Below are positions 34,037 to 44,544 of a DNA stretch of 64,000 nt, piece after piece. The DNA is from Suillus spraguei (taxonomy: Eukaryota > Basidiomycota > Agaricomycetes > Boletales > Suillaceae): contig JABCPU010000142.1 in the NCBI GenBank assembly GCA_016800925.1, positions 62,001 to 126,000 of the forward strand, in the 5' to 3' direction. The notes beneath the pieces were generated by a model. The model ran no database searches. It had not been told where the DNA came from and was given only the letters and a program-made list of their open reading frames with translations. Position 1 is the first letter of the stretch. Each line of letters starts with the position of its first letter. A program made the translations under genes and the position numbers.

Positions 34037-34876
34037 ATGTCGTCAACCAAAGATTTCGAATACAAGATCGGTCAACCGACTGGCTTTGATGGAGATCGTG
34101 ATAACTCTCGCGAGTTTATCCAGTCGTGCAACTTACACTTTGACATCAATGAAAAGCTTTACACCACTGACAAGCAGAAGATCATCTACATAACATCCTT
34201 CATGACCGAAAAGAACGCCAAGTCATGGAAAGAACAATTCCTTGAACACGCCCAATCTACCGACACATCGGGACAAAAAGTTGGTTATGGGACGATGGTG
34301 GATTTTATGAAGAGCTTCAAAGAAGCATTCGAACCAGTGGATACCAAAATGACCGCGCTTACACGCCTTAGAGATCTCAAACAAGGAACCGGAGATCTCC
34401 ATACCTACGTCGCTGATTTCGAGGCACTTGCAGCCAAGGCTCAAATCACCGACAACGCAACGAAGATTCAGTTCTTCCAAGACGGTCTTAATTGGGGTAT
34501 CCTCACAAAGCTTCTCAATACGGGAGATGTCTCTGAAATATTTCGAGACGTTGTGCTGCAATGCGTTGCTATTGACAACGCCCATCATCGGCTTAACGCC
34601 ATGAGGACACATCATATCCCACAACAGAAGAAGAAAATCTACGGGAATGCACGGTATATTCCGAACCGTGATTCCAACGCAATGGTCGTAGATCAAATCT
34701 CCGATATGGAGAGATCCGAATGCATGAAGAAAGGCCAATGTTTCGGATGCAGAAAGACTGGACACCGCATCCATAATTGTCCTGACAGAAAGAAGAAGAC
34801 TCCGCTCCGACAAACCGAAGTTAGCGGAGAAGAAGAAGATGAAGAAACCGTGAGACGGATTGTTGAGGATTTTTGA
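34037..34876 (+). CDS. gag: Gag polyprotein
   Basis: An intact 279-residue frame begins at an ATG with a good context (accATGtcg). Residues about 10-190 resemble the retrotransposon gag capsid domain (TSFMTEKNAKSWKEQFLE, DTKMTALTRLRDLKQGTGDL). A zinc knuckle C-x2-C-x4-H-x4-C spans residues 235-248 (C235, C238, H243, C248), followed by an acidic tail. It forms the virus-like particle and binds element RNA. The stop codon TGA at 34874 directly follows TTT codons; pol continues in the -1 frame. Confidence 0.9.
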   Translation: MSSTKDFEYKIGQPTGFDGDRDNSREFIQSCNLHFDINEKLYTTDKQKIIYITSFMTEKNAKSWKEQFLEHAQSTDTSGQKVGYGTMVDFMKSFKEAFEPVDTKMTALTRLRDLKQGTGDLHTYVADFEALAAKAQITDNATKIQFFQDGLNWGILTKLLNTGDVSEIFRDVVLQCVAIDNAHHRLNAMRTHHIPQQKKKIYGNARYIPNRDSNAMVVDQISDMERSECMKKGQCFGCRKTGHRIHNCPDRKKKTPLRQTEVSGEEEDEETVRRIVEDF

Positions 34877-37800
34877 CGTGGAGAAACAAAGACTCGACGT
34901 ATGTTTCTCCCCATGTATTACAAAGACTTGTACGCGCTTCAGGTGAAAGAAAGGAGCTCCGTGTCCCTATTACCCTCCACTTGCGTACCCATTTGAAATC
35001 CGTCGACACCACTGCTGTTATCGATTCCGGAGCAGCGGGAACATTCATCTCCGAAGAGTTTGTGAAACTCCATCAAATCACACGACGTAAACTCAAAGAA
35101 CCATTTCGAGTTACTATGGCAGATGGGACTCTTATCAAAGGAGGACCGATCACGCACTATTGTCTTCTCGTGGTCAAAATTGATGATCGAACCATGTATG
35201 GAAAATTCAACATCACCAAACTAGGAAGAAGAGATCAAATTCTCCTTGGAATCCCATGGTTACGAGCAATGAACCCAATTATAGATTGGGCTGCTGAAAC
35301 ACTTATTCTTTCGCGAACAGAGAAATCAGATGAAATCGAAATCGATATAGATGAAGATCGAAAGAAGAACGGGTTGCCCCAATTTTTCAACCATCATGCT
35401 AGATGGCAGCATTCCCGTCTACTGAAACCCTTCATCGTCTCTCCTGTTGATGCTCATGAGGACTCGGAGCCAGAAGTACGAATGCCAAGTACTGCAGAAC
35501 CCATCCCTCGTGTACAATTGCCACGAGCAGTATCACCAATTCCCCGTGCAGAGAAGCGCAAGAATGAATCCGAACCTGAGCATCGGATCGGACAAGAACC
35601 TATTGAGCAGCGGCCAATAGAAGAACAGAAACATGGAAAGAGGAAAACAGAAGAAGAACTCCCAGGGCGAAACACCAATGTGCCGAAATTATCCAAGTTC
35701 TTCGTTCCCCCGAAAACTCTTTCAGCTTCAATAGAAGAAATCCCCGATAAAGAAGAACCCGTGCCCTCGTTGATCCCAACTGAGGATGATGACCAATTCG
35801 ACACCATGAACGACGTCTGGCATGCGCCAGAAGTACGCGAAATTTCCTCGTATGAGCTAGGAGATGGAGAATTTCTTGTGGAATACGATACCAATGGGAT
35901 TAGCATGAGGATCATAGAAGAAGTATCCATGGATACACCCTTGACACGTGATGGAACTTCTCAACTCGAACAATCCTCCAACTACTCCACAATTCCACTC
36001 CCTCCTCCGAAATATAGTAACAAAGCTCAAGAATTCGCCACAGATGAGAAGGAAAAGAAAAAGAAATCCTTCGAAGAATTGGTCCCAGATTATTTGCACG
36101 ACTTTGCAGACGTCTTTGCTAAAGACGGACTGAACAAACTACCCCCGAACGCCCTGGTATCGATCATCGGATCGACACCAAACCCGGTTTTATTCCTCGA
36201 ACGTCTAAGGTTTACCCGCTATCAGAAAAAGAACGCGCTGCTGTCAAAACATTTATCGATGAAAATGTTGCGAAAGGTTTTATCTCGGAATCGAAGTCAC
36301 CTCAAGCTAGTGGCTTCTTCTTCGTGGGAAAGAAAAGTGGAGAACTGCGTCCCTGTCAAGATTATCGCTACATCAATGATTGGACAGTCAAGAACGCATA
36401 TCCGCTTCCACTACCTATTTCCCTTGTCGCACGTCTTCATAACGCACAGTTCTTTACGAAAATGGATATTCGGTCTGGATACAACAACATTCGCATCCAT
36501 CCTGATGACAGGTGGAAAGCTGCTTTTACCACGGAATTTGGCCTCTTTGAACCGAACGTCATGTTCTTTGGCCTTTGCAACTCCCCAGCAACTTTTCAAG
36601 CATATATGAATCGCACCTTTCAACAAGAAATCAATGAAGGATGGATGGTTATCTATATGGACGATATCCTGATTTTCTCTACGACAATGGCAGAACACCG
36701 TGACCGGACTAGACGAGTTTTGATGAAAATACGAAAAGAACATCTGTTCTTGAAACCGGAGAAATGCACCTTCGATGCAGAAGAAGTGGAATACCTCGGA
36801 ATGATAATTCGCCCCGGACAAGTTGCTATGGACGCCGCCAAGACCAAGGGAATCTCCGAGTGGCCAATCCTGAAATCTGTAAAAGATGTTCGGTCATTCC
36901 TCGGTTTCTGCAACTTCTACCGCACGTTCATCTCCCATTATTCTGACATCGCCAGACCCCTTATCGACTTGACGAAGAAAGATAAGGCCTTTGAATGGTC
37001 AACCGAATGTATGGACACCTTCGAAGAATTGAAACGACGCTTTACTTCCCAACCGGTACTCCGTAACCCTGATCCCTCTCGACAATTTGCTCTTGCTACC
37101 GACGCTTCGCTTGTAGCAACTGGCGGAGTTCTCTTACAGACTGATGAAAATGGTGTTTATCACCCATGTGCATATCTTTCACAGTCTCTGAACCCCGCAG
37201 AACGCAATTACCAAATCTTTGATCGGGAACTCCTCGCCGTGATCCGGGCATTGAACGAATGGCGTCATTATCTCGAAGGAAACCCACACCCCGTCCTGGT
37301 ATTCACCGACCATAAGAACCTTCTGTACTTTAGAAGTGCACAGAAGCTCACCCGTCGCCAAGCACGTTGGCAATTAATTTTGTCTATTTATGACATCGAA
37401 CTGCATCACGTTGCAGGTACTAAGTTAGCAGTACCCGATGCACTATCCCGCCGGCCTGATTATGACTCTGGCAAAGACGATAACGAGGACCAGACCCTCC
37501 TCCCTGACGCTCTATTCGTTCGTCTTATTGATACCGACTTGCAGGATGTACTATCATCCTCCGACCCCCTCGACGACCCTGTCTTCAAGACGGCATCTGA
37601 TGCCCTTGATGGCGTGTGCCTTCCCCCTATGAAGTCGGCACTTTCTGACTGGAAGATTGAGGAGAACGTCCTCTATTTTAAGAACCGCGCCTATATCCCA
37701 CCGGCGCATCGCTCCGATATCCTGCGACGATATCATGATCATCCTACTGCGGGTCACCCAGGCAGATTCAAAACTGAAGAACTCGTAAAACGGGAAGCCT

Positions 37801-38965
37801 GGTGGCCTGCAATGGGCTCTTATATTCGGAAATACGTTGAGGGTTGCGCCCTTTGCCAACAAATGAAAGCGGATACTCATCCTGTCTGACCCCCGCTCAC
37901 GCCTATTCCCTCGTCGGCTGTTCGCCCGTTCTCCCAGGTCTCCGTTGACCTCATCACTGACCTCCCTGTCTCTGGGGGCTTTGATAGCATCATGGTCGTG
38001 GTAGACCATGGCCTTATGAAGGGGGTAATTATTATCCCTTGTTTGAAAAATATCACCTCAGAAGGCGTTGCTAAGCTATTTTTGAAACACGTATACCGAC
38101 GATTTGGACTTCACGACAAAGTTATCTCGGATCGAGGACCGCAATTCCTATCTCGCTTCTCAAAGGAACTTGCCCGACTTCTCGACTATGTCATGCTCCA
38201 TCCACGGCTTACCACCCACAGACTGATGGTCAAACTGAAAGACTAAATCAAGAACTTGAAACATACCTCCGCATTTATTGCCGTAACAACCCTGAAGATT
38301 GGGTAGAACACCTACCAATCGCCGAATTCGTCCACAACCACCGAAAACACGATGCAAGAAATGCATCACCCTTCTATTTAATGATGGGATATGAACCACG
38401 CGCTATCCCTCATCTGATCCCTGATTCATCTGTCCCACAGCAGAAGATCGAGTACGATCTCTGCAGAAGATAAGAGAAGAAGCAATCGCCTGTCACAATA
38501 TTGCCATGCAGACGATGGCCGAACGATCCTGAGGAGATAAGTACACCCCATGGAAGATTGGAGATAAGGTTTGGCTATCCGCCGCTAATCTTAGACTTAA
38601 ACTCCCATCGAGGAAATTAGCACCGAAACGATATGGACCTTTCCCGATCATCGATGTCTTATCACCCATCACGTTCACACTCAAACTCCTCCAGTGGAAA
38701 TCACCCACTTCCGCTTGTCTTATCATCCTATAGCGAAACAGACGTACACGGGCCGAACTTCGCCGAACCACCACCTGACATCATCGAAGAAGAAGAAGAA
38801 TATGAAGTGGAAGCAATCCTTTCTCACAAAGGAATCGGCAATCGCCGACGCTATCTTGTTTCTTGGAAAGGATATTCATCAGGAGATAACGAATGGCTCC
38901 CAGAAAAGAACTTGGAGAACTCCGCTCGAATCCTGAATGCTTATAAGAAGCAACACGCCCTCTGA
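34873..38965 (+). pseudogene. pol: Pol polyprotein (protease, RT, RNase H, integrase, chromodomain), broken
   Basis: Pol starts in the -1 frame relative to gag over a run of five T (34870-34874). It has an aspartic protease (VIDSGAAGTF, about 35014-35045), reverse transcriptase with YMDD at 36654-36665, RNase H (LATDASLVATGGVL, FTDHKNLLYF), the integrase HHCC zinc finger (HDHPTAGHPG...CALC), the core ([20 protein letters not shown]), a KVW/KRYGPF module and a C-terminal chromodomain ([28 protein letters not shown]) ending at 38965. Breaks: one C missing in the run at 36142-36146, TGA at 37887-37889, a frameshift near 38195, another near 38440, TGA at 38530-38532, and a frameshift near 38690. 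Both stops sit where CGA (Arg) is expected, so they are CpG-to-TpG changes. Confidence 0.92.
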
Positions 38966-39019
38966 TTATCCTTCAGTCAAATCAACTCGTGTCAAACACC
39001 TGATTAACTACCTTTCGAA

Positions 39020-40487
39020 ATGTCTTTCCCCACTGCCTACATCACACCCGTTGTTGCTGCCACCAATGACTCCGACTCTGAAACTGAACGATACGGAACC
39101 CTCACCGCTGAAATTGATAACTCCTCTTACATCGAAGCCGCCATTCTCTGCGAGGGACATGCCCTCGAAATCGAAAGAATCCTCACTGAAAGAGGCGCCT
39201 TCCCTGCCCTCCTCATCGTCAACATTATTCGTACTGCAGCCCTCATTGAAGCCACTACCAAAGAAACAACGGAAATTACTCTCCGTCACCGCTTCATTCA
39301 TCTTCAAAAACGCATTCGTGCTTACGCTATGTTGCTGCTTCCCGATTCCTTTAAGAATGATGTTGAAGAAGCTATTCACATCATTGCCGAACGTCGAGCA
39401 GGTGTTGCTCGACCTCCCTCTCCGCAGGAAGATACGCCACTTCCTATCCCAGCACCCTCTTCTTCATGCGCTTATTCTAGTCTTGATGCCTTTACTGGCT
39501 TATACACTGCTGTCCAAGAAATCGGACAACTTACAAACAAAGTCGTCGAAACCATTCAACAGTCAGTCACGAAACAAGAGCAGCTAGAAACCTAGTGGAG
39601 GAAGCTATTACCGATCTACAGCAGACGCAAAATGATCTTGCCTCCCCACGAACCCCATCTCCAATTCAACGACCAACCTCACCGTCCCCTATTACAGTCT
39701 CTTATGACCACCCCGCATGGCTGTATGAACCATGCACAGAAGACCAGTTTGAAGCCGCCAAACTGCTAGGTATCTCTGCCACTGAATTGGTAACACTAGG
39801 TCCTCGACTCCGCGACCTTCACATACATCCTCCTATGTCTATCCCATCGTCATTCGGTCCTATGGATCCCGTTTCACCGGTCTTAGTAAAAGACTTCGGC
39901 ATTACTTCTCCCTCTTCATCCACTGAACTCCTTGCGCTGCCGAACGAGACGTTACTCCGGATCTCCCCATGTCAGCATACACGTTGTCTACCGCTCAGCA
40001 AGCGCAACTTAAGCGGGCTAACACCCTTGCCTTAAAACGAATGACAAAGAAAAAGGGAAAGAAGCGCGCCAGATCCACTAGTCCCACGCCTATCATTACC
40101 CCATCTCCTTTACGCAAAGTCTCTTCTAACCCTGACGAGAACATGAAATGCCGCGTCTGTGGATTACTAGGACATCGTCAAAAGAACTGTGCGAAATATC
40201 AGTGCAAGGTTTGCAGATATTGGTCGCCCACTCATTTATCCCTCTACTGCCCTAACCGAGTTGGGCCTCCTCCCTTCGAGTTAACTTGGAAAGATGAGGG
40301 ATTTTACGACGCACTTCGTGCTTGGGAAAAGCAACTTGACGACGAACGTATTCAAGCAGAGAAAAGAAGGGATTCTAAACGACGCGCTGGGTTGGAGGAA
40401 GCTAAGTACATGATGAGTGGATCTGTTGCTGACGAGGACTACGAATGGAGCGACGATCCCGTCTACTATGCGAACCAAAGTGATTGA
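39020..40487 (+). pseudogene. Extra ORF between pol and the 3' LTR, with tandem zinc knuckles (ORF3)
   Basis: Starting at ATG 39020, 55 nt after pol ends, a coding region of about 490 codons runs to TGA 40485-40487. It is split by two frameshifts (near 39570-39595 and near 39940-39970) into frames 39020-39595, 39595-40035 and 39969-40487. The N-terminal part is helical (IIRTAALIEATTKETTE, RIRAYAMLLLPDSFKNDVEE), then a Pro/Ser linker, a basic patch (KRMTKKKGKKRAR), a CCHC knuckle CRVCGLLGHRQKNC, a second Cys/His cluster CKVCRYWSPTHLSLYC, and an acidic end with DEDYEWSDDPVYYANQ. A homologue with the same order occurs in the second copy at 50134-52838, so this is a real gene of the element. Function is unknown; nucleic-acid binding is likely. 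Confidence 0.8.
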
Positions 40488-40520
40488 AAGTCGGTGACTT
40501 TCAGAGTAAAACGGGGGTAA
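40485..40520 (+). promoter_or_regulatory. Hairpin over the ORF3 stop codon, then polypurine tract
   Basis: TGAAAGTC-ggt-GACTTTCA (40485-40503) is a perfect 8-bp stem with a 3-nt loop; its first three bases are the ORF3 stop codon. The polypurine tract AAAACGGGGGTAA follows and abuts the 3' LTR. The second copy has the same arrangement with a 9-bp stem. Confidence 0.7.
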
Positions 40521-40993
40521 TGTTACAGTCGTACGTGCCCCTATTCATTTTCTATTCATTTACCTTGTATATTACGTAACATGACTCTGTCTCATATGCT
40601 CAACGCATCTGTACGATACATGCCTTCCTCATTTAGGATACGCATTTACATTCTCACGGTTATCTAGTCTGTGTGCACATAGTGGCTTATTTAAGCACAG
40701 TGTACTTGTAGTAGATTCCCTACTTTAATCTTACTGGGTTTTACCTAGAATCTCCTTCGCTTAGGTCTCCAACCTAAGTCGTCTTGAATCATCTCTAAGT
40801 CTAAGCACTCCTTAGCCTTAGTCTCTATTCTCGCGGATACCTCTTAGACTTGTCTTTGAGGCTGAACCCTTGATCGTACTCGGAACGTGTTCCTAGTACT
40901 TTCACCTTGTTCTCTTTTGAACATTGTAAGAACTCCCAGTAGACCGTCTGTGTCTTTTCACTGTCGCTGGTGACGCCACCCCAGTTCGTAACA
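40521..40993 (+). repeat. 3' LTR
   Basis: 473 bp, differing from the 5' LTR at three sites, all C-to-T or G-to-A changes in this copy (tctGgtc to tctAgtc, gtgCgca to gtgTgca, aatcGtct to aatcAtct). Confidence 0.96.
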
Positions 40994-41598
40994 GGTGGTC
41001 CAGTTCAACTGGTAGTTGGGAAGGTGTATTAGAGGTATCGAGGTAATGTGCATTAAAGCCACTGTCAAGGGCACTGATGTCAAAGTTGAGATCATTGATC
41101 CCAGAGAGGAACGCCTGCAAATCAAATGCTGAAAAATCAATGTCACCTGTGACAATGGGGTCTGGTGTAATGAACATATTGGCGCTGGCCTTAAAACCCT
41201 ATCTTTTGGCGCACATCTCATGTCTATAGAAATCTCCACCAGTCCAAAGGCCGCCTTACTCCTTTAGCATTGCTGGCAGTATCTCACACTTACTGCACAC
41301 CGTACCGACTGCCACACTACATTCCATGTACTGATGTCCTCCCATGTCCTTGCTGCATCCGCATAGCTCCATTTGGTGCATTGTTTGTTTTATGTTTGTT
41401 ATCACTGATTCCACAGCAAGTCTTATTACATGTCGCCTCATGCTGCAGCCGCCTCGCACTATGTTTACATATGGCAGTTACTATATTTGAGCACTACTGA
41501 TCTCGCCTAGAGCATTCCAGATACATACAATTTAGGATATAAGCACTGCATACCCCGCACGATACAGTACCTGATTTTACCCCATTGCATGTACTATA

Positions 41599-43198
41599 CA
41601 GTGGCTCAAAAAGGTGTCCGAATGTTTGTGGAAAGTTGTGTAATTGCTTCACTGTGAGTCAAAGTGTGGGAATGTGACCAAGCTATAGTGATGTGTCAGG
41701 AAGCCCTGCTTCTTAGCTTTGTTAACGTTCCCTATGGCGTGAAAATCCACTCGCACCGTGCGAATATATGGTCATTTTAATGTGATGACTCATTCAGACA
41801 CTTTTTTGACTTTCAGTTTGACCAACACAATCTCTATAATTCTGATACTTTGTGTGACCTCCTTTTGCTCTAATCACTTATGCCACTCTTCTAAACATAT
41901 TATCTATCCATTTCTGATATTCCTCCTTAGCTATCTTGCTCCACCCTGCTGCAACTCTGTCCTATAGCTGAAATAGCCTCTGTGGTGAATTTTAATAGGC
42001 TGTAAGCAATTTCTTGAGTAATTGCCAGAGATATTTAATAGATTTGAGGTCTTGGGACTATTCTGACCATTATAGAACACTAATATTGTGAGTTTAAAAC
42101 CATTTCATAGCTAACTTGAAAGCTCACTGTATATTACAAAAAATATCTTATTCATTATATTCTGACTGGGCAGGTCATTGATGCTACTAAGTCTATCAAA
42201 ATCATTGATGCCATCATCTCCACTACTCTCTCAGCTCAGACAGTCAGTAATACACTCAAGGTGTCCAATCTTAAAGCTGTAATGCAGAATAAAACTCTCT
42301 TCTATCTCCAACTCATATAAAGACAAGATATACTTTTGCTTTAAAGCATCAGACTGGACTGTTAAGTACTGGAAATTGGTTATCTTGTCAGATGAGACCA
42401 AAATACATAGTAAGGGGTCATAAAGCCTGAAAATTTTGTGAAAAAAGGCAGGAGATCTACTGGAAGCAAAAGAAGTTAAACAAAGACTTATGTTTGGAGG
42501 ATGAAACTTGATGGTATGAGGCCACATAGGACAAATATTTTCTGTGAAATGGAGAGGATGATAAATACAGAGTGTTTCATTTCAATTTTAGATAGATGTT
42601 TGCTAAGAAGCATATAGGAGTCATGGATTAATAGAGAAGACACTTCCTTTCAATGAGATAATGACTTTAAGCACACCTTTAAGTTGGCCACCAATTACTT
42701 GAAGGCCACAATGTTAGTATTATATACTGACCAGTGCAGTCCCAAGACCTCAAATCTATTAAATATCTCTGGCAATTACTCAAGAAATTGCTTACAGCCT
42801 ATTAAAATTCACCACATAGGCTATTTCAGCTATAGGACAGAGTTGCAGCAGGGTGGAGCAAGATAGCTAAGGAGGAATATCAGAAATGGATAGATAATAT
42901 GTTTAGAAGAGTGGCATAAGTGATTAGAGCAAAAGGAGGTCACACAAAGTATCAGAATTATAGAGATTGTGTTGGTCAAACTGAAAGTCAAAAAAGTGTC
43001 TGAATGAGTCATCACATTAAAATAACCATATATTCGCACGGTGCAAGTGGATTTCCACGCCATAGGGAACATTAACAAATCTGAGAAGCAGGGCTTCCTG
43101 ACACATCACTATAGCTTGGTCATATTCCCACACTCTGACTCACAGTGAAGCAATTACACAAATTTCCACAAACATTCAGACACTTTTTTGAGCCACTG
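41599..43198 (+). mobile_element. Tc1/mariner-type element with ~430-bp inverted arms
   Basis: Exactly 1600 bp, starting CAGTGGCTCAAAAA and ending TTTTTTGAGCCACTG, flanked by TA on both sides. The intact target (...actaTAggtcagg) is visible in the related unit at 46690-46700. The left arm (41599 to about 42060) is the inverted copy of the right arm (about 42750-43198). The right arm contains the 3' end of a transposase reading frame, so the arms arose by inverted duplication of coding sequence. Confidence 0.92.
42170..42960 (+). pseudogene. Tc1-family transposase, decayed
   Basis: Recognisable pieces in order: SIKIIDAIISTTLSAQTVSN and VSNLKAVMQNK (N-terminal helix-turn-helix end), DWTVKYWKLVILSDETKIHS (first catalytic Asp region), KQRLMFGG, the DNDFKHTFKLATNYLK version of the DNDPKHT motif (near 42665-42710), QSQDLKSIKYLWQLLKK (normally SPDLNPIE) and KEEYQKWIDNM...KGGHTKY at the end. 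Several stops and frameshifts interrupt it. The glutamate/aspartate of the third catalytic position is lost (NPIE reads KSIK). Confidence 0.8.
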
Positions 43199-43734
43199 TA
43201 GGTCAGGATTATTGTCTAGCTCTGGATTTACCCAGCAGTGGACTTAGTCTTTAAAGTTTCCTTACCGCTCGTTAATCGATTATGCTCGTTCACTGTTACC
43301 ACTGGCATACTGCTGGACTCTTGATTGCTATTTTGGCTGAACTTCTCATGCACCGCTACTTTACCGCTGAAAGTACCGTGGACTTCTTTACTGTTTCTTT
43401 GCACCACTCGCAACTTTAACTGCTGATATTGTTGCTCATCACCGCTCGCTTGACGCTACTGTTACTGACTTTGTTTCAATGATGCTAGTACCACTACTTA
43501 CTACGCTAGTTCCGGCAGCATTACCGCTGACTGCAGCAACTTACCGCTGACTACGACACTACCTTAGCTCACTGGTTTGACTTGGATTTAACTATACTAA
43601 CAGGCATCCCCCTTTAGGGTCGAACACTCTTGTTTCACAAGTGAAGCAGACTAGATGGAGCGCAAGACCACACATACTAACTTAGGAGGTAGTTTATCTA
43701 CAGCCCAGGTTAGGTTGCATCTTTACACCAGACC

Positions 43735-44544
43735 GTCAGGTGTGAAACCAAAACTTGAAGATGCATGCCCACTGGTATCAACAAGAGCGGTTGATGCATC
43801 ACTGAGTGAGTCCTATTCAACTCAATATGAGATATTATGACTTGGAGACACACTAACTGCACTGCTTACTATATTTCCGATGTTGTCGTCACAAGACTGA
43901 TGAAGATCACCACAACTACTACTAGTGACAGCCATTCAATAGAGGCCATCAAAGTTCTTCCTGCTCTTTCCCCACTCCTTATCTGAGTCAGAACCATCTG
44001 AGTCCCACTCAATGAGGGATTCATCTTCGTCAGACTCTGCCTCCTGTGGTAATGTGGACTCAAATGCTAGTTGAAGGTAAGTAAGCATCATATTGCAATT
44101 CTTGTACCTTAAAACTTACCAATAGTGTCTTTGACAAATTGTAGGAAGGAGTTCTGCACGGTGTAGCGAACAAAGTCACGCTGACCATGAAAGTGCCGTT
44201 TTACACAAGTGTCTCATTACTGTCTACAGCAGCTACTGAGAAACCCCCTATAGCAAGCATTACCCCTTTTCACTTTGCCGGTACTGTTTTCGCTCCGTGG
44301 ATCCTTACCCCTTACCGAATCTCGCTACTGATGTCCTCCTGTCCATTCCATTTCCATCTAAGATCCATTGGTGCATAGCATATTCATTTCCGCCATTACT
44401 AAAGCTATGGCAAGACTTACCTTACCTTCCATGACACCGCTTGCTCGCTGCATGCCTCTTAGCTAAATATCTCTATCTCGCTACCGTTCTTGCTATGTAT
44501 TCTGGCCATTCACGGTACATGTTAAAAAGGACTCTTCGCACATT
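43735..44544. other. Spacer between repeat units, with an acidic coding-like patch on the minus strand
   Basis: On the minus strand near 44060-43940 an acidic stretch (EAESDEDESLIEWDSDGSDS) reads open for about 60 codons. It may be a fragment of a transposon-associated gene. Nothing else is recognised. Confidence 0.35.

Larger units (their letters stand above)
33365..40993 (+). mobile_element. Full-length chromodomain Ty3/gypsy retrotransposon (family 1)
   Basis: A 7629-bp element with two 473-bp LTRs in direct orientation, bounded by TG...CA and flanked by the perfect target duplication GGTGG (33360-33364, 40994-40998). The order is LTR, primer site, gag, protease, reverse transcriptase/RNase H, integrase with chromodomain, an extra ORF, polypurine tract, LTR. 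The LTRs differ at only three positions, so the insertion is recent. Pol nevertheless carries several frameshifts and two nonsense codons, so the element is non-autonomous unless these are sequencing errors. The chromodomain and self-priming signature place it near Tf1/sushi-type chromoviruses. Confidence 0.97.
33165..41177 (-). pseudogene. Unknown gene interrupted by the full-length gypsy element
   Basis: On the minus strand an open frame runs from 41177 to 40994 (FSAFDLQAFLSGINDLNFDI, then SQLPVELDH). If the element and one copy of its GGTGG target duplication are removed, the frame continues without a break into 33364-33250 (CSPKPNPLGETLLPPVPSGH, then SDEVEENN), until a TGA near 33245. I recall similar agaricomycete hypothetical proteins with a LPPxPPGHSDEVE motif but cannot name a function. 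The 5' side is cut by the 0.97-kb repeat at 41159. So the element landed in coding sequence, probably of an already decayed or transposon-associated gene. Confidence 0.55.
41159..43734 (+). mobile_element. 0.97-kb repeat unit U, copy A, split by a Tc1-like element
   Basis: Without the 1600-bp insert and its TA duplication the unit is about 970 bp. It matches the two units in the palindrome at 44545-47230, from the AACATATTGGCGCTGG end to the CCCCCTTTAGGGTCGAAC...GTTGCATCTTTACA end. Its ends GGTCTGGTGTAA (41159-41170) and TTACACCAGACC (43723-43734) are 12-bp inverted repeats; other copies end CCGGTGTAA/TTACACCGG. It has no coding capacity that I recognise. It may be an LTR (TGTAA...TTACA) or a non-autonomous DNA element; no clean target duplication was found. 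Confidence 0.7.
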
